The notes: generated from the sequence alone by a model not told the origin. DNA of 5,032 nucleotides from Chloroflexota bacterium (GCA_023415845.1 JAEZJB010000413.1:1-5032); one strand, 5' to 3'; shown: positions 1 through 5,032, numbered from the stretch's first letter. Made by a program: numbers and translations.

Positions 1-79
1 CTCCGGCAATCCCCACTACCGGTTTCCCTGCCCATCACTGGGGGTTTTCCCGACCTTCACGCAATGGAGGTGTGACATA

Positions 80-108
80 TTGACAGGCATTCAGAACATA
101 TGTACTAT
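80..108 (+). promoter_or_regulatory. Sigma70-type promoter for the AraC-type gene
   Basis: A perfect -35 hexamer TTGACA (80-85) is followed after exactly 17 bases by TACTAT (103-108), a good -10 hexamer matching the consensus at four of six positions. The surrounding 50 bases are about 39% G+C by hand count, far below the rest of the window, as expected for a promoter. Transcription would start near 115, leaving about 50 bases of leader before the ATG at 167. If this is a promoter, the TTG at 80 is not the start codon, although a GGAGG at 66-70 would be suitably spaced for it. Confidence 0.66.
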
Positions 109-118
109 TGTACGTACA
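109..118. promoter_or_regulatory. Candidate operator: 10-bp perfect palindrome at the predicted transcription start
   Basis: TGTACGTACA is its own reverse complement. It begins directly after the predicted -10 hexamer and covers the predicted +1, a classic position for a repressor or autoregulator site. A second small palindrome, ACATATGT (96-103), overlaps the spacer and the first base of the -10. No regulator can be assigned. The AraC-type product itself is possible, but AraC proteins usually bind direct repeats rather than palindromes. Confidence 0.35.
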
Positions 119-148
119 GTGTTGAGATGGCAAGCTGTTGCTGCACAG

Positions 149-154
149 AAGGAG
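149..154 (+). promoter_or_regulatory. Ribosome binding site supporting the ATG at 167
   Basis: AAGGAG, within AGAAGGAG (147-154), lies 12 bases before the ATG at 167. It matches the anti-Shine-Dalgarno sequence well, with spacing slightly longer than ideal. Together with the promoter at 80-108 it favours the downstream start. The rival start TTG at 80 has GGAGG at 66-70, nine bases upstream, so the ribosome-site evidence alone does not decide. Confidence 0.55.
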
Positions 155-166
155 CCCGTTCCGCAC

Positions 167-979
167 ATGGTGACCATCGTTCAACGACACTCCCCGCCCC
201 CGCCGGCCACCACCCCGGTGCAGGAAGGTCATCTCCAGGCCGTCGAGCGTGTGATCAGCACCATGCGCAGCGATGTGAGCCATCCTTATACGCTCGACAC
301 CTTTGCCGAGATCGCAAACTACAGCCCCTACCACTTCGCCCGGATGTTCCGAGGAGTGGTGGGAGTACCGCCGGGTGAGTTCCTGGCGGCCCTGCGATTC
401 GAACGGGCCAAGCACCTCATCCTCAACTCCCCGGCAAGCATCACCGAAATCTGCATGGAGGTTGGATTCGCCAGCCTCGGCACGTTCTCGGCCCGCTTCA
501 AGCACCTGGTGGGGCGGAGCCCGGCGGAACTCCGGGACATGCCTGACATGCTGCACTCGCGCCTGCCGCTACTGGAGCCATGCCTGGGGCAACGCCAGAT
601 GCGGATTGGTGGCCAGACGATTCACGGTTCCGTGATGTCGACGACTCCACGCAAGGGGCACCTCTTCATCGGCCTCTTTCCATCGGCGATTCCCCAATCG
701 GCCCCCGTGGCGGGAACGCTGATTTCCGGCCCGGGTCCCTTCCGCATCGCCAATGTGCAGCCGGGCAATTACCGGATCCTGGCGGCGCAGTTTCCCTATG
801 GCGACAACCCCCTCATTCACCTGCTGCCCGACGAGTCGCTGCTGGTAGGGGCCGACCCTCGCCCGCTGGTTGTGCAGGCGGGTGGACAGCCACGACCGGC
901 CCGGGTTCAACTCCGGCCGCGCGTCCCCACCGACCCCCCGATCCTGACCGTGCTGGCACCGTCATTACTGGGGCTTTAG
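167..979 (+). CDS. AraC/XylS-family transcriptional regulator with an unnamed C-terminal beta-rich domain
   Basis: A cytoplasmic DNA-binding regulator of 270 residues from the ATG at 167. Residues about 22-125 form the double helix-turn-helix typical of AraC/XylS. The first unit contains LDTFAEIANYSPYHFARMF (about 43-61). The second contains ITEICMEVGF followed by TFSARFKHLVGRSPAELR (about 92-123), the family signature. Unlike AraC itself, the DNA-binding domain comes first and has only a short Pro-rich head (SPPPPATTP) before it. Residues about 150-265 are Gly/Pro-rich with alternating hydrophobics (GHLFIGLFPS, GPGPFRIANVQPGNYRILA) and end in LRPRVPTDPPIL. This looks like a small beta-sandwich of the carboxypeptidase-regulatory or transthyretin kind, possibly a ligand or oligomerisation module; that is inference. 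An alternative start at TTG 80 adds 29 residues that belong to neither domain and overlap the promoter. The target genes are unknown. Confidence 0.86.
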   Translation: MVTIVQRHSPPPPATTPVQEGHLQAVERVISTMRSDVSHPYTLDTFAEIANYSPYHFARMFRGVVGVPPGEFLAALRFERAKHLILNSPASITEICMEVGFASLGTFSARFKHLVGRSPAELRDMPDMLHSRLPLLEPCLGQRQMRIGGQTIHGSVMSTTPRKGHLFIGLFPSAIPQSAPVAGTLISGPGPFRIANVQPGNYRILAAQFPYGDNPLIHLLPDESLLVGADPRPLVVQAGGQPRPARVQLRPRVPTDPPILTVLAPSLLGL

Positions 980-1014
980 GACAGGATTTCGCGCAACTAC
1001 CTCGCCCAATTCCC

Positions 1015-1027
1015 GGCTCTTCGAGCC
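1015..1027 (+). other. Short hairpin downstream of the AraC-type gene
   Basis: GGCTC-TTC-GAGCC forms a 5-bp stem with a 3-base loop, 35 bases after the AraC-type stop codon. No U-run follows, so it is at best a weak terminator or a processing or stability element between the two regulator genes. Confidence 0.25.
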
Positions 1028-1077
1028 TTCGCCAATACCCCATCGGTGAGCGCCTTCAAGTACCATGTACGCAAGAA

Positions 1078-1128
1078 GGGTAGGGGTATTTCGGCTACCC
1101 ACGTGCGATACCTGGGCCGGGCGCCCGG
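1078..1128 (+). promoter_or_regulatory. Structured leader upstream of the LuxR-type gene
   Basis: Two inverted repeats lie just before the chosen start of the LuxR-type gene. GGGTAG (1078-1083) pairs with CTACCC (1095-1100) across an 11-base loop, and CCGGGCGCCCGG (1117-1128) is a perfect 12-bp palindrome ending 20 bases before the ATG. The rest of 980-1148 shows no gene and no convincing -35/-10 pair. No good Shine-Dalgarno precedes 1149; the nearest purine-rich stretch is GAGCGCGG. The repeats could be an operator or an mRNA fold limiting translation, or may simply reflect high GC. Confidence 0.3.
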
Positions 1129-1148
1129 GGGGGCTAGAGCGCGGATTC

Positions 1149-3563
1149 ATGACCAGCCAGGCAACTGATTCCCAAGATGATCATTCGGAGGATCTGCTGA
1201 CTCCGGAGCAGGTGACGTATCCGTTCGCCCTGGCGCCCCTGGTGGGGCGACGACGCGAGCGACAGGCGGTGGCCGACTTCCTGCGCAATCCCGACATCCG
1301 CCTGCTGGTGCTGACCGGACCAGGGGGAGTGGGAAAAACACGCCTGGCGATGAGCGTCATCGAGTCCGTGGCAGATGCCTTCCCGGGTGGCACGGTCTTC
1401 GTCGATCTTTCTCCATTGAGTGCGCCGGACCAGGTGCTGCTGGCGATCGCCAATGCGCTCGGGATTCGCAACACCAGCGATGTGCCGATGATGAACCTGA
1501 TCAACGCGGCCCTGCGCTCACGACAGGTGCTGCTGGTGATCGACAACTTCGAGCACGTCGCCGATGCCGCCCTCCACCTGCCAGACCTGCTGATGGCAAA
1601 CCCTGGCCTGACGATCATGGTGACCAGCCGGTCGGTGCTGTCGGTCTATGGCGAACACGTCTATCCCGTACCGCCGATGCCGGTGCCGATCGTGCCGGAC
1701 AACCTGGCCGACGACAATACCCTGCTGAAGTCGCTCGCGTCGTCTGATGCCATCCAGCTCTTCGTTCGTCGCGCGGTTGCCGTGCGGTCGGACTTCACGC
1801 TGTCGAACGAGAACATCAAGGACGTGGCAAATATTTGCCGCCTGCTGGATGGTTTGCCACTGGCGATCGAACTGGCCGCTGCCCGGATCGGCCTCCTGCC
1901 GCCGAGACTTCTGGCCCAGCGGCTCCAGCGTCGCCTGCCGCTCCTGGATGACGGCCCGCGCGACGTGCCGACACGGCTCAGGACGATGCGAAATGCCATT
2001 CTCTGGAGCTACGACCTCCTGACGCCGGAGGAGCAAACCGTGTTCCGCCGGGTGGCGATCTTCGCCAGTTCGTGGACCCTGGCGGCAGCCGTGGCGGTGG
2101 TGGTGGGAGATGGCGATGACGACCTTGACGAGATCATGGTGCTCGACCTGATCTCGTCCCTGCACGACAAGAGCCTCGTCAAGCAGGTGGACTCGGACGC
2201 CGATGCGCCCCACTTCAACCTGCTGCAGGTACTCAGGGAATTTGGTCTCGAGCAACTCGACCTGCTGGGCGAACGGGCTGAACTCGAACGACGCCACGCC
2301 ACCTACATGCTGAAGCTCGCCGAAGAAGCCGGCCCGGAACTGATCGGCCCCGACCAGATCGCCTGGCTGGACCGGGTGGCCGCCATCTATCCGGATGTGC
2401 AGTCGGCCTATGCCTGGGCATTGGCAAACGACCCGCCCGAACTGGCGCTGGGCCTGGCAACGTCTTTGTGGCGCTATGGCTACACCCGGGGCCAGACACG
2501 GCAAAGCCGCGAATGGATCGAGCGGGCCCTGGAGCGGGCCGAAGCGAGAACACCCCTGCGGGCGTATGCGCTTAATGGCGCCGCCATCCTCTCCAACATG
2601 GAGCGGGACCTGGACCGGGCGCGCCAGCTTCACACCGAAGCACTCGACATTGCCACCGAACTCGGCGACCGGCGGATTGCCGGGATGGCCCACATCGGAT
2701 TGGGAGACTGCGCCGCGACCTCCTATGAGGTGGAGGAAGCGACGTATCACTACCAGCAGGCTGAAAAGATCTTCCGCGCCCTCGGTGACCAGCGAAACAT
2801 TGCCGCGACCCTGACCAACGCCGCGAACCTGTTGTGGGCCCAGAACCAGCTCAACGAAGCGATCGACATGAACGAGCGGGCGCGCATTCTCTACACCAAT
2901 GCCGGTGACCGGCGAGGTGTGGCGTGGTCCGCAACGAATATTGGCCGGATCGCGGCGCAGCAGCAGGACTACCAGCGGGCGGTTCCCAACCTGGCCCAGG
3001 CGGTACAGGCCTACGACCTGCTCGGTGATCGCGCGGGGTACGCGGAAGCGATCGAAGGCATTGCCCAAGTGGCGGTCAACACTGGCCATTACACCCGGGC
3101 GGCGTCCCTGCTGGCTGCGGCTGACGGCCTGCGGCGGGCAGTTAACCACCCGATTGCCCCAATCGATCATGCCTATCATGAAGAGATGCTTGCCACCCTG
3201 CGTCGCGAACTCGATGGGGAATTCGACGAAATCTGGGAAGCCGACCGGTCGCTCAGCTTCGATGAGGTCAAAGCGCTCGTCAACCAGATTCTGGAGGATG
3301 ATCCGGGACCGAGTCGCGAGAAACCGCGCGCCAACCGGCAGGTTCGCGTGGCCTCCCTGATCAAGGAACTTGGTATCTCGGAGCGCGAGATCGAAGTGCT
3401 CACGCTGGTGGCCGCAGGCAAGACGGACAAGGACATTGCCGACGAACTCTTCATCGGCGTGCGCACGGTGCAGAGCCACGTGGCGAACCTGCTCACCAAG
3501 CTTGAAGTCAATGCACGGTCTGCCGCCGTAGCCCGGGCAATTCGGTCCGGCATCATCTCCTGA
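1149..3563 (+). CDS. LuxR-family regulator with NB-ARC ATPase, TPR repeats and C-terminal HTH (STAND type)
   Basis: An 804-residue cytoplasmic signal-transduction ATPase and DNA-binding protein. A short acidic N-terminus leads into an NB-ARC-like domain: LVGRRRER (31-38), Walker A GPGGVGKT (57-64), Walker B VLLVIDNFEHV (127-137), TIMVTSR (155-161), GLPLAIELAAAR (235-246) and a winged-helix-like stretch, LRTMRNAILWSYDLLTPEE (277-295). Residues about 400-700 are helical TPR-like repeats, with an exact 40-residue period from 466 to 665. The LuxR/GerE HTH is at about 740-802 (LGISEREIEVLTLVAAGKT, then VRTVQSHVANLLTKL). In this family nucleotide and ligand binding switch oligomeric state and promoter binding; the ligand here is unknown. 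An in-frame ATG at 1065 adds 28 Arg/Gly-rich residues spanning leader repeats and has no ribosome site, so 1149 is preferred with moderate certainty. There is no kinase, receiver or AfsR-type N-terminal DNA-binding domain. Confidence 0.92.
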   Translation: MTSQATDSQDDHSEDLLTPEQVTYPFALAPLVGRRRERQAVADFLRNPDIRLLVLTGPGGVGKTRLAMSVIESVADAFPGGTVFVDLSPLSAPDQVLLAIANALGIRNTSDVPMMNLINAALRSRQVLLVIDNFEHVADAALHLPDLLMANPGLTIMVTSRSVLSVYGEHVYPVPPMPVPIVPDNLADDNTLLKSLASSDAIQLFVRRAVAVRSDFTLSNENIKDVANICRLLDGLPLAIELAAARIGLLPPRLLAQRLQRRLPLLDDGPRDVPTRLRTMRNAILWSYDLLTPEEQTVFRRVAIFASSWTLAAAVAVVVGDGDDDLDEIMVLDLISSLHDKSLVKQVDSDADAPHFNLLQVLREFGLEQLDLLGERAELERRHATYMLKLAEEAGPELIGPDQIAWLDRVAAIYPDVQSAYAWALANDPPELALGLATSLWRYGYTRGQTRQSREWIERALERAEARTPLRAYALNGAAILSNMERDLDRARQLHTEALDIATELGDRRIAGMAHIGLGDCAATSYEVEEATYHYQQAEKIFRALGDQRNIAATLTNAANLLWAQNQLNEAIDMNERARILYTNAGDRRGVAWSATNIGRIAAQQQDYQRAVPNLAQAVQAYDLLGDRAGYAEAIEGIAQVAVNTGHYTRAASLLAAADGLRRAVNHPIAPIDHAYHEEMLATLRRELDGEFDEIWEADRSLSFDEVKALVNQILEDDPGPSREKPRANRQVRVASLIKELGISEREIEVLTLVAAGKTDKDIADELFIGVRTVQSHVANLLTKLEVNARSAAVARAIRSGIIS
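2544..3143 (+). repeat. Five tandem 40-residue TPR units inside the LuxR-type protein
   Basis: Glycine of a 'LGD.R' turn recurs at protein residues 506, 546, 586 and 626, exactly 120 bases apart (codons at 2664, 2784, 2904 and 3024). A diverged first unit begins near residue 466. Each unit reads roughly GDRR.(I/V)A...N/G.., then a helix pair such as QNQLNEAIDMNERARILY or QQDYQRAVPNLAQAVQAY. This is the TPR pattern in its 40-residue form rather than the classical 34. The repeats would build a superhelical sensor or docking surface. DNA identity between units is low outside the turn, so the duplication is old. Confidence 0.75.
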
Positions 3564-3582
3564 CACCACACGTGCAATGAGA

Positions 3583-3624
3583 ATCAGGCCCCGTTCACCG
3601 CGAACGCGGTGAGCGGGGCCTGAT
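3583..3624. terminator. Strong shared stem-loop between convergent genes
   Basis: Bases 3583-3602 pair with 3605-3624: 20 base pairs rich in G and C around a nominal two-base AA loop, realistically a CGAACG tip. The only imperfection is a T/G opposition at 3594/3613, which is a G-U wobble in the plus-strand RNA but an A-C mismatch in the minus-strand RNA. The stem begins 19 bases after the LuxR-type stop and lies 42 bases beyond the stop of the convergent phosphorylase gene. U-tracts are poor on both sides (GATTT on plus, TTCTCATT on minus). It probably terminates both genes, more stably from the plus side. Confidence 0.82.
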
Positions 3625-3639
3625 CGATTTCCTCGCCGC

Positions 3640-3652
3640 CTGGCAGTGCCAG
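3640..3652. repeat. 13-base dyad between the phosphorylase stop and the terminator
   Basis: CTGGCA-G-TGCCAG is a perfect inverted repeat with 6-base arms and a single central base. It starts 14 bases past the phosphorylase stop codon in the direction of that gene's transcription. With a one-base loop it cannot fold as a simple full hairpin, so it resembles a protein-binding dyad more than a terminator. No function can be assigned. Confidence 0.3.
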
Positions 3653-3666
3653 TGCGACGGGCCGGA

Positions 3667-4422
3667 CTAGACCTGTTCGGCCGTCCAGGCCTCGTCGCTC
3701 AGTTCGGTGGTGCGAAGCACATCGAGCGCGAGCGGCAGGAGCTTGCCGCGAACCGAATCGAGCGCACCAAAATCAACCTGGAGCAGGCCCTTGACGCCGG
3801 CCGCCCAGTTCACCGAAATCGCCACTCCGGCGTAATGGATCTGGAGCTCGCGAGCGAGAATGGCCTCGGGCATCGCCGTCATCCCGACAACGTCAGCTCC
3901 GAGGATGGCGCTCATGCGAATTTCGGCAGCTGTCTCGAAGCGTGGCCCATTGAAGCAGATGTAGACCCCGCTGGGGCGGATCGAGAGACCGTACTCGGGC
4001 GCGCGGCGGACGATCGCCTCCCGCAGGGACGGGCTGAACGGCTCGGTGAACGGGACATGACGCAGCCCCTCCTCTCCGCCGTTGAAGAAGGTAAACTCCC
4101 GACCGCTCGTGAAGTCGATGATATCGCTCAGGGCGACAACGCCGCCCGGCGGGATGTCCTCGGCGATGCCGCCGACAGCAAAGGTGGCCACCACCCGATC
4201 GACCCCCAGCTCGCGGAGCGCCCAGATGTTGGCTCGATAGTTGATACGATGCGGTGGAAGATCGTGCTCGACTCCATGACGCGAGAGGAACACGGTGTCC
4301 TCATCAGCGCCGGTGCCGGTCCAGGCGAGCGCCGTGCCGTAGGGAGTGAGGACTTCCTGTTCGGTGAAGCCTTCAGCCGGACGTTCGACGCCAGATCCGC
4401 CGATGATGCCAATTCTTGCCAT
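3667..4422 (-). CDS. MTA/MTI phosphorylase family (purine nucleoside phosphorylase), probably methylthioinosine type
   Basis: A 251-residue cytoplasmic enzyme that cleaves a 5'-methylthio-nucleoside with phosphate to 5-methylthioribose-1-phosphate and free base, linking polyamine by-product removal to purine and methionine salvage. Family marks are GIIGGSG (5-11, phosphate site), SRHG (47-50), PPHRINYRANIWAL (56-69), VGGI (83-86), FTSGREFTFF (104-113), FNGPRFETAAEI (157-168) and VGMTAMPEAILARELQI (179-195). Length and motif order are complete. In human MTAP, Asp220 and Asp222 contact the adenine side; an ungapped alignment from the GMT/NMT motif puts Asn205 and Ala207 here. Asn at this site, followed by AAG, is the pattern I recall for Pseudomonas methylthioinosine phosphorylase and resembles the Asn of 6-oxopurine PNPs. 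The start is supported by GGAG (4429-4432, minus) six bases upstream. MTAP with unusual specificity remains possible. Confidence 0.93.
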   Translation of the reverse strand: MARIGIIGGSGVERPAEGFTEQEVLTPYGTALAWTGTGADEDTVFLSRHGVEHDLPPHRINYRANIWALRELGVDRVVATFAVGGIAEDIPPGGVVALSDIIDFTSGREFTFFNGGEEGLRHVPFTEPFSPSLREAIVRRAPEYGLSIRPSGVYICFNGPRFETAAEIRMSAILGADVVGMTAMPEAILARELQIHYAGVAISVNWAAGVKGLLQVDFGALDSVRGKLLPLALDVLRTTELSDEAWTAEQV

Positions 4423-4472
4423 GGAGTGCTCCAGAAACGTGCCTGCTGCCCACGACGGACAACGTCAGGGGC

Positions 4473-4502
4473 AGAATAGGGCGACGGCAACAGCTGCCAC
4501 AA
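4473..4502 (-). promoter_or_regulatory. Weak candidate promoter for the phosphorylase gene
   Basis: Read on the minus strand, TTGTGG (4502-4497) is followed after 18 bases by TATTCT (4478-4473). Each hexamer is an imperfect match (three and four of six). The predicted transcription start near 4466 would give a leader of about 44 bases. An imperfect dyad, GGCAACAGCTGCC (4487-4499), overlaps the -35 region. Only the position makes this plausible. Confidence 0.25.
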
Positions 4503-4534
4503 GCTCCCTCGGACAGTCAGCGGTCAGGACCCGC

Positions 4535-4549
4535 GTTGCGGCCCGCAAC
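4535..4549. promoter_or_regulatory. Candidate operator: 15-bp dyad over a -35 element
   Basis: GTTGCGG-C-CCGCAAC is a perfect inverted repeat with 7-base arms and one central base. It fully covers the -35 hexamer TTGCGG (4536-4541) of the candidate promoter for the secreted-protein gene. A protein bound here would block RNA polymerase at that promoter and might also affect the divergent phosphorylase gene. No cognate regulator is identifiable, and a GC-rich dyad of this length can occur by chance. Confidence 0.4.
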
Positions 4550-4564
4550 CCAACCTGCTACAAC
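4536..4564 (+). promoter_or_regulatory. Candidate promoter for the secreted-protein gene
   Basis: TTGCGG (4536-4541) and TACAAC (4559-4564) are separated by exactly 17 bases. TACAAC matches the -10 consensus at four of six positions, including the key T, A and second A. The -35 matches at its first three bases. Transcription would begin near 4571, about 48 bases before the ATG at 4619. Confidence 0.4.
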
Positions 4565-4618
4565 AAAGTCCTGATCGCGCCGCACCACCTTGCGCCAAGT
4601 TCCAGGAAAGGCATCCGC

Positions 4619-5032
4619 ATGACGCTTCTTCCCCGCTGGCTCACTCCATTCCGCCTCCTGATCGTGGCCCTCCTGCTGTTCGGCTCGACGTCGACCGCCC
4701 TGGCGCTCCAGGATGGAGGGGGGCTCAAGGGCGGACAGTCCGATGATGACGATGAGGCGCCAGGCCTGATCGACGACGGGCTCTACGAAAGCCCCCAGTT
4801 TGGTGTCGAGGTGAGCTGGACCGACGCCTGGAAAGTCGGCAGCCCCTCCAACCCGGATGTCGAACATGCCATTGGTGGACAGTTCGACGGGCCAGTGGCC
4901 TCCGACGGCAACCTCGGTGACATCATCTTCCTGACCGACACGGACACCGAATCGGCAGTGCTGTCGCTCGGATTCAGCCCGTCGGTCGGTCCAATGGATG
5001 TCGACCTGCTCCTGGCGGCGATGGAGGATGAG
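4619..5032 (+). CDS. Sec-exported acidic protein of unknown function (partial, runs off the window)
   Basis: An open frame of 138 codons without a stop continues past the window end, so the C-terminus is missing. The start is supported by AGGAAAGG (4604-4611), seven bases upstream. Residues 1-29 form a signal peptide: Arg6 and Arg12, a hydrophobic core RLLIVALLLFG (12-22), and a likely signal peptidase I site TALA|LQD after residue 29. There is no lipobox cysteine, no twin arginine and no later membrane span in the visible part. The mature protein starts with a Gly-rich linker and an acidic run, DDDDE (42-46). It then has a folded-looking segment with YESPQFGVEVSWTDAWKV (56-73) and FLTDTDTESAVLSLGF (104-119). 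The family is not recognised. It reads as an extracellular soluble protein and is divergently arranged to the phosphorylase gene. Confidence 0.82.
   Translation, partial: MTLLPRWLTPFRLLIVALLLFGSTSTALALQDGGGLKGGQSDDDDEAPGLIDDGLYESPQFGVEVSWTDAWKVGSPSNPDVEHAIGGQFDGPVASDGNLGDIIFLTDTDTESAVLSLGFSPSVGPMDVDLLLAAMEDE

Noticed and set aside
1..79. A possible terminator or gene end at the left edge (CCCATCACTGGGGGTTTT region)
   Set aside because: The possible stem is only about three base pairs, and no coding frame ending here can be supported from so short a stretch.
80..166. A 29-residue N-terminal extension of the AraC-type protein from TTG 80
   Set aside because: It coincides with a consensus promoter and an AT-rich patch and adds no domain. 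It is kept as an alternative only because of the GGAGG at 66-70.
1065..1148. A 28-residue N-terminal extension of the LuxR-type protein from ATG 1065
   Set aside because: There is no ribosome site, the composition is Arg/Gly-rich and unlike the domain that follows, and it overlaps leader inverted repeats.
80..3563. The idea that the AraC and LuxR genes form a novel two-part regulatory system
   Set aside because: Adjacency and orientation alone are weak evidence. There is no overlap, the gap is 169 bases, the first gene has its own promoter, and no shared target is visible.
1518..3569. A 683-codon open frame on the minus strand opposite the LuxR-type gene
   Set aside because: The opposite strand has unmistakable NB-ARC, TPR and LuxR HTH motifs in order, while this frame shows no recognisable domain. 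Long antisense frames are common in GC-rich genes because of third-position bias.
3646..4479. A 277-codon open frame on the plus strand opposite the phosphorylase gene
   Set aside because: It is fully explained as the shadow of the phosphorylase, whose motifs are complete. The translation is low-complexity and matches no family, and it runs across the dyad and the divergent leader.
4517..4867. A 116-codon open frame on the minus strand at the right end
   Set aside because: It lies opposite the signal peptide and start of the secreted-protein gene, which has a good ribosome site and promoter, and it shows no family motif.

Overview
The window is GC-rich, by eye about 60-63% G+C. It holds three complete genes and the start of a fourth: an AraC-type regulator (+), a large NB-ARC/TPR/LuxR regulator (+), an MTA/MTI phosphorylase (-), and the N-terminus of a secreted protein (+, cut by the window end). 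The architectures suggest a high-GC environmental bacterium. A Chloroflexota (Thermomicrobia-like) or actinobacterial host would fit, because both carry many STAND-type LuxR regulators and AraC proteins ending in a 'PTDPPIL'-like motif. This is inference from style; no rRNA or marker gene is present to settle it.

Layout. Positions 1-166 hold no supportable gene but do contain a very good sigma70-type promoter (TTGACA, 17 bp, TACTAT at 80-108) in a locally AT-rich patch. This argues that the AraC gene starts at the ATG at 167, not at the TTG at 80 that is part of the -35 box. A 169-base leader (980-1148) with several short inverted repeats separates it from the LuxR-type gene (1149-3563). That gene ends at a strong 20-bp stem (3583-3624), which also serves the convergent phosphorylase gene (3667-4422, minus strand). 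The phosphorylase diverges from the secreted-protein gene (4619 onward) across 196 bases that hold a candidate promoter with a 15-bp dyad over its -35 element.

Function. The two regulators are neighbours in the same orientation. The first has its own promoter, while the second has no clear one and no strong Shine-Dalgarno, so they may be partly co-transcribed, but nothing shows that they act in one pathway. The phosphorylase is a purine-salvage enzyme that releases 5-methylthioribose-1-phosphate. Its base-recognition residue is Asn where MTA phosphorylases have Asp, which points to a 6-oxopurine substrate (methylthioinosine) rather than MTA. The last gene encodes a Sec-exported acidic protein of unknown role.

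I see no mobile element, CRISPR array, tRNA or rRNA. No convincing novel multi-gene system is visible. The most useful leads are the methylthioinosine-type phosphorylase, the unnamed C-terminal domain of the AraC protein, and the dyad elements at the promoters.
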